Assembly (NCBI GenBank): GCA_023446675.1
Contig: JAEXPO010000211.1
Location: 1 to 5,400, forward strand
Length of the DNA stretch: 5,400 nucleotides
Direction of reading: 5' to 3'
DNA from: Bacillota bacterium
GTDB taxonomy: Bacteria > Bacillota > Clostridia > DSM-8532
A program made the translations under genes and the position numbers. Positions 1-5,062 of the stretch are shown piece after piece (position 1 is the first letter of the stretch; every line of letters begins with the position of its first letter). The notes below the pieces were generated by a model, which saw only the letters and a program-made list of their open reading frames with translations, made no database searches and was not told the DNA's origin.

Positions 1-123
1 CTGTATATCCAGGGCAAATGGCCCGAGTATCCCCTTAAGCTTAAGAATGCTTTCCTCCGCTGCTTTCTCCCATTGGGAATCGTGGTCGTAAAGGGCAACC
101 ACACCCTTTTTTAATCCAATCAT
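1..123 (-). CDS. GrpB family protein (UPF0157), N-terminal part, cut by window edge
   Basis: The first 41 codons of a gene that continues beyond position 1. The translation opens MIGLKKGVVALYDHDSQWEK and goes on through a stretch rich in Glu, Leu and Lys to ILGPFALDIQ at the edge. This matches the usual GrpB-family opening: a 'GLKRGTV-L-YD-W' block, a helix of acidic residues, then 'LG--ALDIQHIGSTSVPG'. The diagnostic HIGST motif would lie just outside the window. GrpB proteins have a nucleotidyltransferase-like fold, and their cellular role is poorly known. The start is ATG at 123, with a purine-rich GGAAGAGAG eight bases upstream. The gene follows the dgoD terminator by about 130 bases, so it probably needs its own promoter. 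I see only a weak TATGAT-like box near 208-213 and no -35. Family assignment is from recognition of the N-terminus only. Confidence 0.75.
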   Translation of the reverse strand, partial: MIGLKKGVVALYDHDSQWEKAAEESILKLKGILGPFALDIQ

Positions 124-127
124 ACAA

Positions 128-235
128 TTAGCTCTCTTCCATTGACTTATCAGCCCGGGGGCTAAACCCCATGACGCCGTCATTTTTAAAGCCGCTTACG
201 ACAGGAATATCATAAAAGCTTATTGACGCGCTCAC
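128..235 (-). other. short open frame of unknown nature, possible gene remnant or small protein
   Basis: An open frame runs from just inside the dgoD terminator T-run to a TAA at 128-130, five bases before the GrpB start codon. Possible starts are TTG at 253 (41 aa), GTG at 235 (35 aa) and ATG at 172 (14 aa). The translation includes FYDIPVVSGFKNDGVMGF and ends in KSMEES. It reads like ordinary globular protein rather than random sequence, but I do not recognise it. No convincing ribosome binding site or promoter precedes any start. It may be the end of a decayed gene, a small protein, or chance. Confidence 0.2.
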
Positions 236-251
236 TCCCGTGACCCCAAAC

Positions 252-290
252 AAAAAAACTCACTGCAAGCCCGTAAGCCCACAGTGAGTT
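252..290 (-). terminator. Rho-independent terminator after dgoD
   Basis: Read on the minus strand, a perfect 9-bp stem AACTCACTG / CAGTGAGTT (282-290 with 257-265) encloses a 16-base loop and runs straight into seven T residues (252-258), the first two shared with the stem. It starts 26 bases after the dgoD stop codon. On the plus strand the stem is not followed by a T-run, so it serves only the minus-strand operon. The loop contains GGGCTT twice, seven to eight bases apart. Confidence 0.9.
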
Positions 291-316
291 CATTATATCA
301 CACTATCACACTTTTC

Positions 317-1465
317 CTACCACTCGGCCACAACACCGTCGGCGGCACGCCATACGGGATTTTTCCAGTTGTGGCCTATTTGAGCCATTGCTCTGACCTT
401 TTCCTCATTAACCTCAATCCCCAGGCCGGGCTTTGTTAATTTAGCCACATACCCCTCCTTGTAGCTGAAAACACCGGGGGCCTTCAGGTAATCCAGAAGA
501 TCCGAGCCCTGATTGTAGTGAATTCCCAGGCTCTGCTCCTGGATAAAGGCGTTTGGCGTGCAAAAATCCAATTGCAGGCAGGATGCCAGCGCTATGGGCC
601 CTAAAGGGCAATGGGGAGCAACCGCCACATCATAGGCCTCCGCCATGGCCGCAATTTTTTTGCACTCCAAAAGTCCTCCCCCATGGCTCAAATCCGGCTG
701 GATGATATCCACTCCTCCGTCATGAAGCATGTTTTTAAAGCCCCACCGGGTGTAATTGCGTTCACCGGTGGCTATGGGAATGACAGTGTGCTTTCGCAGC
801 TCTTTAAAAGCCTCCTCGTTTTCAGTAAGCACCGGCTCCTCCACAAACATGAGCTTATAGGGCTCAAGCTCCTTCATGAGAACCCGGGCCATGGCCTTAT
901 GTACCCGTCCGTGAAAATCCATGGCAATGTCGATTTTATAGCCCAGAACTTCACGTATGGCTGCCACTCTTTGAGTTACCGCTTCTATTTTTCTGAAATC
1001 ATCAATCCAATTCATTTCGTCCGTACCGTTCATTTTCACTGCCGTATAGCCCTGCCGCCATTTTTCTTCAGCCGCCTCGGCCACATTCCTGGGCTTGTCG
1101 CCGCCTACCCAGCAGTAAACCCGCACCCTGTCCCGCACGGCTCCTCCCAGCAATTCATAGGCGGGAGCGTTGAAGTACTTGCCCTTAATATCCCAAAGGG
1201 CCTGCTCAATACCGGAAATGGCGCTGGTAATAACCGGTCCTCCCCGGTAAAAGGCGCCTCGGTAGAGCACCTGCCAGATGTCCTCAATGTCTCCGGCATT
1301 GCGTCCAATGATGTAATCCTTCATTTCCTCCACAGCGGCCATCACCGTATCGGCCTTGCCTTCCACAATGGGCTCTCCCCATCCGGTAATGCCGGATTCG
1401 GTGGTAATTTTCAGAAACAGCCACCGGGGCGGTACTTTAAAAAGCTCCAGACTTCTTATTTTCAT
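317..1465 (-). CDS. dgoD: D-galactonate dehydratase (enolase superfamily)
   Basis: Dehydrates D-galactonate to 2-keto-3-deoxy-D-galactonate in the cytoplasm, a Mg2+-dependent reaction and the first step of the De Ley-Doudoroff pathway. The protein is 382 aa, the length of E. coli DgoD, and lines up with it from remembered sequence without obvious gaps: PPRW-FLKI near 12-20, FYRGGP 72-77, ALWDIKGK 89-96, and the C-terminus ending VAEW. Active-site residues are all present: Asp183 and His185 in DFHGR, Glu209 in FVEEPV, Glu235 in GER, His285 in APHCPLGP, and Glu310 in QEQS. Asp183, Glu209 and Glu235 are the metal ligands, and His185 and His285 the acid/base pair. The start is ATG at 1465, with GGAGG seven bases upstream. 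It is the last gene of the operon, after the kinase and a repeat-filled spacer, and is closed by the terminator at 252-290. Related acid-sugar dehydratases of the same superfamily are the main alternative, but the overall match favours galactonate. Confidence 0.92.
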   Translation of the reverse strand: MKIRSLELFKVPPRWLFLKITTESGITGWGEPIVEGKADTVMAAVEEMKDYIIGRNAGDIEDIWQVLYRGAFYRGGPVITSAISGIEQALWDIKGKYFNAPAYELLGGAVRDRVRVYCWVGGDKPRNVAEAAEEKWRQGYTAVKMNGTDEMNWIDDFRKIEAVTQRVAAIREVLGYKIDIAMDFHGRVHKAMARVLMKELEPYKLMFVEEPVLTENEEAFKELRKHTVIPIATGERNYTRWGFKNMLHDGGVDIIQPDLSHGGGLLECKKIAAMAEAYDVAVAPHCPLGPIALASCLQLDFCTPNAFIQEQSLGIHYNQGSDLLDYLKAPGVFSYKEGYVAKLTKPGLGIEVNEEKVRAMAQIGHNWKNPVWRAADGVVAEW

Positions 1466-1476
1466 ATTCCTTCCTC

Positions 1477-1600
1477 CCTGAACACCTGTCTTTTCTGAAT
1501 TCCTAAATTTCCTGACTTTTCCTTAACACACGACTTATCCTGAACACCTGTCTTATCCTGAATTCCCTGAATTCCTGACTTTTCCAAATGCGTCTTTTCC
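1477..1600. repeat. degenerate 9/18-bp repeat array in the kinase-dgoD spacer
   Basis: Read on the minus strand, the spacer is built from two alternating 9-mers. Type A is GGAWAAGWC, at plus-strand 1592-1600, 1577-1585, 1550-1558, 1532-1540, 1514-1522 and 1488-1496 (the last with one change). Type B is AGGTGTTCA or AGGAATTCA, following most A units. Steps between A units are 15, 27, 18, 18 and 26 bases, so nearly all are multiples of nine. At a larger scale, 1477-1522 and 1539-1585 are imperfect direct copies of 46 and 47 bases separated by 16 bases. Three GAATTC sites arise from B units. No frame across it stays open. The array ends at the dgoD ribosome binding site. Function unknown. Confidence 0.8.
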
Positions 1601-1641
1601 TATATTCCCACAAAAATTCCGTGCTCTCACAAAAACAGCCT

Positions 1642-2661
1642 TCAGCGCTGTACCCTTCCGGATCCGTCGCCGTTCATAAGGGTTTTCACCTCTTCCACCG
1701 TAACCTCGTTAAAATCCTGCTCAATGGTGTGCTTAAGGCAGGAAGCCGCAACGGCAAAATCAATGGCCGCCTGGGGTGTATAGCCTTCGGAAAGAGCGTA
1801 AATCAGACCTCCTCCAAAGGAATCCCCGCCTCCTACCCGATCCACAATATGAATAAGGTAATTCTTTGAGAAATAGCACTCCTTGCCGTCATAAAGCATC
1901 CCCGCCCAGTTGTTGTCATTGGCTGTAAGGCTTCCCCGCAAGGTAATGGCCACCTTCTTCACTCCAAAGCGCTCCGAAAGCGCCCTGGCCACCTTTTCAT
2001 ATGCCCTGTGGGAAAGGGTTCCGCCTGCAACGTCGGTGTCATCCGCCTTTATGCCGAAAACCTTTTCCGCATCCTCTTCATTGGCAATAAGTACATCCAC
2101 ATAAGGCATCAGGGCCGACATCACCTCTCCGGCCTTTTGAGAGGACCAGAGATTCTTGCGGTAATTAAGATCGCAGCTTACGGTAAGACCCATGGCCTTT
2201 GCCGTTTCACAGGCTGTTTGGCACACCTTGGCCACATTGTCTCCCAAAGCCGGAGTAATACCCGTAAAATGGAACCAGCCTGCGTTTTTAAAAATCTCCT
2301 CCCACTGAAAGGTATGTTGGTCAATGGTTGCAACAGCAGAGCTCTTCCTGTCGTAAATCACCTTGGACGGCCTCTGGGAGGCTCCTTTTTCCACAAAGTA
2401 CAGCCCTAAGCGGCCCCCGCCCCACACAATGTCCGACACCTCCACGCCGTGGCTTTTTAAAGACATTGCCGCAGCCTTGCCCAAATCATTGTCAGGAAGA
2501 CGTGTAACAAAGGAAGCCGCTTTTCCGAAATTGGCCAGGGAAACAGCCACATTGGCCTCCCCTCCCGCATAGGATATCTCAAGCCGTTTGGCCTGGGAAA
2601 ACCGCAAATAGCCCTCAGGATTAAGCCTGGCCATAATTTCACCGAAGCAAACCGTTTTCAT
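1642..2661 (-). CDS. kdgK: 2-keto-3-deoxy sugar-acid kinase, PfkB family (KDG/KDGal kinase)
   Basis: Phosphorylates a 2-keto-3-deoxy sugar acid at C6 with ATP. Here the substrate is probably 2-keto-3-deoxygalactonate (or gluconate) made by DgoD, and the product feeds the aldolase. The protein is 339 aa, normal for PfkB-type KDG kinases. It shows the N-terminal ribokinase motif AGGEANVAVSLANFG (32-46), the KDG-kinase-like IYDRKSSAV (102-110), CDLNYRKNLW (163-172), NEED (194-197), and the C-terminal ATP/anion-hole motif DRVGGGDSFGGG (274-285) with catalytic Asp280. A late DFNEVTVEEV is also typical. The start is ATG at 2661, overlapping the aldolase stop as ATGA. Its ribosome binding site AAGGAG, seven bases upstream, lies inside the last aldolase codons, so translation is probably coupled. 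E. coli dgo uses the unrelated DgoK kinase family, so this is a non-orthologous replacement. The symbol reflects the family. Preference for the gluco or galacto epimer cannot be read from sequence. Confidence 0.9.
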   Translation of the reverse strand: MKTVCFGEIMARLNPEGYLRFSQAKRLEISYAGGEANVAVSLANFGKAASFVTRLPDNDLGKAAAMSLKSHGVEVSDIVWGGGRLGLYFVEKGASQRPSKVIYDRKSSAVATIDQHTFQWEEIFKNAGWFHFTGITPALGDNVAKVCQTACETAKAMGLTVSCDLNYRKNLWSSQKAGEVMSALMPYVDVLIANEEDAEKVFGIKADDTDVAGGTLSHRAYEKVARALSERFGVKKVAITLRGSLTANDNNWAGMLYDGKECYFSKNYLIHIVDRVGGGDSFGGGLIYALSEGYTPQAAIDFAVAASCLKHTIEQDFNEVTVEEVKTLMNGDGSGRVQR

Positions 2662-3326
2662 ATTCTTTCTCCTTCCATGGCTTTGGCGGCAAACCGCGCT
2701 GCCAACAACTCCAGTTCTTTGTATTCACCTTTTTTTATCAGGTCCCCGGACACCAGGTTTGAGCCGATGCCAAAGCCCTTAACCCCTGCCGCCAGAAACG
2801 CTGCCATATTATCTTCATGAATGCCGCCTACTGCCAGGGTTTTTATATGGTTAAGGGGGGCCGTCACGCCTTTTATGTATGCAAGCCCCAGCTCCCCGGC
2901 GGGAAAGAGCTTAACAAAATCCGCTCCCAGCTCATGGGCCCTCTGCATTTCCGTAGGAGTGAGGGCACCGGGTATGGAGGTCATGCCCAGTTCAAGGGTT
3001 CTTTTTATCACCCGTTCCTCCGTATTGGGAGATATAATAAAGGAGGCACCGGCTTCATGGGCCAGCTCCGCCTGTCTGGGAGTCAGTACGGTTCCGGCTC
3101 CTACAAGAAGCTCCTGCCCAAAGCTTTTCCGAATACTTTCAATTTGACGGAGAGTAAGCTCCTCAGAAAAGGCTCCTGAAGGATCAAAGGTTACCTCCAT
3201 CAGCTTTATCCCGCCCCTGTATAAAGCCTCTGCCACGTGAAGGAGCTTATCCGGCTCCACCTTTCGAAGAATGGCAATAAGCTTGTGTTTTAACACCCCA
3301 CGAATACAAATTTCCTTGCTCTCCAT
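2658..3326 (-). CDS. KDPG/KDPGal aldolase, class I (Eda/DgoA family)
   Basis: Cleaves 2-keto-3-deoxy-6-phosphogluconate or -galactonate into pyruvate and glyceraldehyde 3-phosphate through a Schiff-base lysine, the last step of the pathway encoded here. In the 222-aa form, the residues are: Glu44 in LMEVTFD (general acid/base), GAGT 76-79, SP 99-100, PG 119-120, Schiff-base Lys139 in FVKLFPAG, and a late AVGGI glycine motif for phosphate binding. The Arg that follows EVTL in E. coli Eda is replaced here by FDPSG. The open frame extends to ATG 3344 (228 aa), but only ATG 3326 has a well-placed ribosome binding site (GGCGG, seven-base gap), so I use 3326. It is the first gene after the operator-promoter and overlaps the kinase by 4 bases. 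The symbol is left empty because eda and dgoA cannot be told apart by sequence alone. Confidence 0.92.
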   Translation of the reverse strand: MESKEICIRGVLKHKLIAILRKVEPDKLLHVAEALYRGGIKLMEVTFDPSGAFSEELTLRQIESIRKSFGQELLVGAGTVLTPRQAELAHEAGASFIISPNTEERVIKRTLELGMTSIPGALTPTEMQRAHELGADFVKLFPAGELGLAYIKGVTAPLNHIKTLAVGGIHEDNMAAFLAAGVKGFGIGSNLVSGDLIKKGEYKELELLAARFAAKAMEGERI

Positions 3327-3331
3327 GCATG

Positions 3332-3341
3332 TGCCGCCTTT
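3332..3341 (-). promoter_or_regulatory. ribosome binding site deciding the aldolase start
   Basis: The minus-strand sequence AAAGGCGGCA has its GGCGG core at 3334-3338, seven bases before ATG 3326. The upstream in-frame ATG at 3342-3344 sits at the head of this same motif and has no purine-rich site before it. This makes 3326 the probable start, with the six extra residues MKGGTC not translated. Confidence 0.7.
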
Positions 3342-3350
3342 CATTGCTGA

Positions 3351-3377
3351 TGTTCGTATATACGAACACTGTTCGTA
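3351..3377. promoter_or_regulatory. repressor operator: 18-bp palindrome plus third half-site
   Basis: TGTTCGTATATACGAACA at 3351-3368 is a perfect 18-bp palindrome. A third half-site, GTTCGTA at 3371-3377, repeats the left arm (3352-3358). The order is therefore GTTCGTA, TACGAAC, GTTCGTA, giving two overlapping inverted pairs. The block lies just downstream of the predicted transcription start and before the aldolase gene, a position where a bound repressor blocks initiation or elongation. GTTCG/CGAAC arms recall operators I remember for some IclR-family proteins (PcaR/PcaU/PobR type). The adjacent IclR gene is therefore the likely ligand, by inference. In the transcript the same bases can form either of two exclusive hairpins. 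Confidence 0.8.
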
Positions 3378-3391
3378 ATATTGATAATACT

Positions 3392-3420
3392 TTTATACTA
3401 TAGGCTAAAGCTCCTGTCAA
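3392..3420 (-). promoter_or_regulatory. sigma-A-type promoter of the aldolase-kinase-dgoD operon
   Basis: Read on the minus strand, a perfect -35 TTGACA (3415-3420) is followed by a 17-base spacer and -10 TATAAA (3392-3397). The predicted start is near 3385, giving a leader of about 60 bases to ATG 3326 that carries the operator. This is the strongest promoter seen in the window. It sits about 90 bases after the IclR stop, so the operon can be transcribed independently of the regulator gene. Such a near-consensus promoter with a downstream operator fits control by repression rather than activation. Confidence 0.88.
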
Positions 3421-3511
3421 CTTCTCTTTTGCCCTTTTATAATACAAGGATTGACCTGTTCCTGCTGCGAGCTTTACTCAGATACTCTGCATTTAGCGAG
3501 AGAAGCCGATT

Positions 3512-4279
3512 TCAGTAGAGGCTGCTTCGAGGATAGCCCAGCTTTCCGGAGACAGCCAGGGCGGTTTTTATAACATTCTTGCTGAAGTGCTCCTTTTTTT
3601 CAGGAGTCAGATTTGCTGCAAGCATAGAAATGCTGACGGCAGCAACCGGCTTGGACATGCTGTCATATACCGGTGCCGCCATGCACCTCACCAGCTCGGT
3701 GTCCTCACCGTTGTCAAAGGAATAGCCGTTTTCCCGTATCACCTTTAAGTGAGCAAGAAGGCTGTCATAATCGCCAATAGTATTGGGTGTTCTTGTTTGA
3801 AGCTTCCCGCCTCCGGTTATCTTCCGCACCTTTTGCTCAGGGTAGGCGGCCAGCAGGGCTTTACCAAGCCCGGTAAGGTGCATGGCGTTGGAGGAGCCGA
3901 TGTTCATAATGGAGCGGATAGGAAAATCGCTTTCCACCTTATCCAGATAAACAATACGCCCACTGCTTTCCACAGCAAGATAGACGGTTTCCCCCGTTTC
4001 GTTTTTCAGCCTTTCCAGAAAAGGGCGGGCAGTGCGGCAAAGATCCGTGTTGTTAATATAGGCAGAACCCACCTGAAATGCGCGAAGCCCCAGCCTATAG
4101 GCTTTAGGATCATGACTGTCCGTTTCCAGAAACCCTTTTTCAAGAAGAATTTGAACAATGTCAAAGGCACTTGTTTTAGGTATGGCAAGCTCCCTGCTCA
4201 ATTCGGACAAAGTAACGGACCTTTTTAACTCAGCTACATATTCCAGTATGGTCAGCGTACGCATCGCCGAATTGTTCAT
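3512..4279 (-). CDS. IclR-family transcriptional regulator, likely of the sugar-acid operon
   Basis: A 255-aa protein, normal for IclR members. The N-terminal winged helix-turn-helix spans about residues 5-65 (TLSELSRELAIPKTSAFDIV at 23-42 is the helix-turn-helix, with the wing around YRLG). The C-terminal effector domain covers about 75-250. It includes the family signature region MHLTGLGKALLA (133-144), ETVYLAV (97-103) and the late GYSFDNGED and AAPVYD segments, usually E-dE-- and aAPV-d in the family. Family members act as dimers or tetramers, and effector binding alters DNA affinity. The gene lies directly upstream of the aldolase-kinase-dgoD operon on the same strand, so it probably represses that operon through the palindrome at 3351-3377 and responds to galactonate or a keto-deoxy intermediate. 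The start is ATG at 4279 with AGGAAGG seven bases upstream. A TATACT box at 4300-4305 without a clear -35 is a weak promoter candidate. Otherwise it is cotranscribed with the acetyltransferase. Confidence 0.93.
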   Translation of the reverse strand: MNNSAMRTLTILEYVAELKRSVTLSELSRELAIPKTSAFDIVQILLEKGFLETDSHDPKAYRLGLRAFQVGSAYINNTDLCRTARPFLERLKNETGETVYLAVESSGRIVYLDKVESDFPIRSIMNIGSSNAMHLTGLGKALLAAYPEQKVRKITGGGKLQTRTPNTIGDYDSLLAHLKVIRENGYSFDNGEDTELVRCMAAPVYDSMSKPVAAVSISMLAANLTPEKKEHFSKNVIKTALAVSGKLGYPRSSLY

Positions 4280-4314
4280 GAAGAAACCTTCCTTTTCTAA
4301 GTATATTGGGCAGC

Positions 4315-4758
4315 TTAGAGGTCATATCTATAGATGCATTTTTGCCTTTCGCCTTCGATATACATATCGTTCCAGGGCGGCAAATCCACAATTCTTTCAA
4401 ACATGCAGCCCACATATTCGCAGGTCTTTCTTGAGGCAAGGTTATCGGGATTGCATGTGATAATGACGTATTCAAGATTATGTACCCTGGCCAATTTAAA
4501 CAAAAGCCGGCAGGCTTTCCCCGCATAATGATTCCCCTGATAGTTCCTGAAAATATGGTAGCCGATATTGCCTCCATAGTAAAGATTCTCATTATGTCCG
4601 ATTCTTAAATCACATTCACCCATTTCCTCTCCGGTTTTCAGCGAGCAAATCTTGAAGGCAAAGGAGGGGGCGAAATCCCTTATTCTGTCGGCTCCCGTAG
4701 TTCGGTAAAGTCTCAGGCATATTTCATCGTCCCTCAAAAAGTCCATATTGTTAAACAT
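4315..4758 (-). CDS. GNAT-family N-acetyltransferase
   Basis: A small cytoplasmic acetyl-CoA-dependent acyltransferase of the GNAT fold, with substrate unknown. In the 147-aa form, beta strands around CDLRIGHNENLYYGGNIGY (49-67) lead into the acetyl-CoA pyrophosphate-binding turn RNYQGNHYAGKACRLLF (71-87). There, Gln74-Gly75-Asn76-His77 corresponds to the usual R/Q-G-x-G/A, with His in place of the second small residue. The helix after NPDNLASRKTCEYVG matches the 'N-xS-r--Ek-GF' motif of RimJ/RimL-like members. I recall close relatives as common in Lachnospiraceae. The open frame begins at TTG 4776 (AGGAG only three bases before it). ATG 4764, ATG 4758 and ATG 4746 are alternatives. I prefer 4758 for its AGGGGGA six bases upstream, but the start is uncertain. 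The IclR gene follows after 35 bases. No functional link to galactonate use is evident. Confidence 0.87.
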   Translation of the reverse strand: MFNNMDFLRDDEICLRLYRTTGADRIRDFAPSFAFKICSLKTGEEMGECDLRIGHNENLYYGGNIGYHIFRNYQGNHYAGKACRLLFKLARVHNLEYVIITCNPDNLASRKTCEYVGCMFERIVDLPPWNDMYIEGERQKCIYRYDL

Positions 4759-4776
4759 CCCCATTCCCCCTGGCAA

Positions 4777-5062
4777 ATACTCCTGCGCTTAGGGCCACAA
4801 TCCCCGGCGGCAGGTAAGGTAATCTGGTGAGTTACCGTTACAGTATATCATATTTAAGAAAGGGGCCGGCTATGTTTTCACCATGGATGATGTTTTAAAT
4901 CCGGATTACCTTTGATACAGAATCGCCCATTGTCTTTCCGTTTATTTACTGTCTTTTCATTTTTTTAAGATATAATCAGAAGGCTAGCTGCCTCACCACC
5001 CTAACAGGCGCCCGGCTGTCACGGGAAACACCCGCTCATAACCCAGTGCGGATAAAAAACGC
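4777..5062. other. non-coding spacer between GGDEF gene and acetyltransferase
   Basis: No supported gene on either strand. It holds an AT-rich middle (about 4840-4980) flanked by a GC-rich block (about 4985-5045) with several short, mutually exclusive stems such as CGGG-AAACA-CCCG. I find no stem with a T-run that would be a convincing terminator for the GGDEF gene. A TATAAT on the plus strand at 4971-4976 has no matching -35. A minus-strand TATACT at 4842-4847 is the best -10 candidate for the acetyltransferase, but it too lacks a -35. Confidence 0.5.
4814..4841. repeat. bulged inverted repeat in the leader of the acetyltransferase gene
   Basis: GTAAGGTAA (4814-4822) pairs with TTACCGTTAC (4832-4841), giving nine base pairs interrupted by one bulged G, with a nine-base loop. 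It lies immediately downstream of the weak TATACT box (4842-4847) on the minus strand. It could be an operator or a leader hairpin. No T-run follows on the minus strand, so it is not a terminator. Confidence 0.45.

Noticed and set aside
252..290. Terminator read as bidirectional
   Set aside because: The plus-strand side of the stem is followed by CATTATATC, not a T-run, and no plus-strand gene ends there.
611..1498. 295-codon open frame on the plus strand, opposite dgoD
   Set aside because: It is antisense to a full-length, well-conserved dehydratase, its translation resembles no protein I know, and it lacks a good ribosome binding site. It is a shadow of dgoD codon usage.
1631..1651. Possible terminator at the kinase stop codon (ACAGC/GCTGT stem then TTTTT)
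   Set aside because: The stem is only five base pairs and overlaps the last codons. With no promoter found before dgoD, full termination here would leave dgoD unexpressed. At most it attenuates.
1910..2572. Several plus-strand frames opposite the kinase
   Set aside because: They are short and overlap one another, with low-complexity Ser/Ala/Pro-rich translations, and all lie opposite the kinase coding sequence.
2817..3179. Plus-strand frames opposite the aldolase
   Set aside because: Both are antisense to conserved aldolase motifs with no independent signals.
4961..4976. Plus-strand promoter with perfect TATAAT
   Set aside because: No -35 at 16-18 bases (the nearest TTTACT is 20 bases away), and it would drive only antisense transcription into the GGDEF gene.
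4977..5045. GC-rich block next to the GGDEF gene considered as a c-di-GMP riboswitch
   Set aside because: I could not match the conserved core or stem arrangement of class I or II c-di-GMP riboswitches on either strand. Only short 4-5 bp stems are seen.
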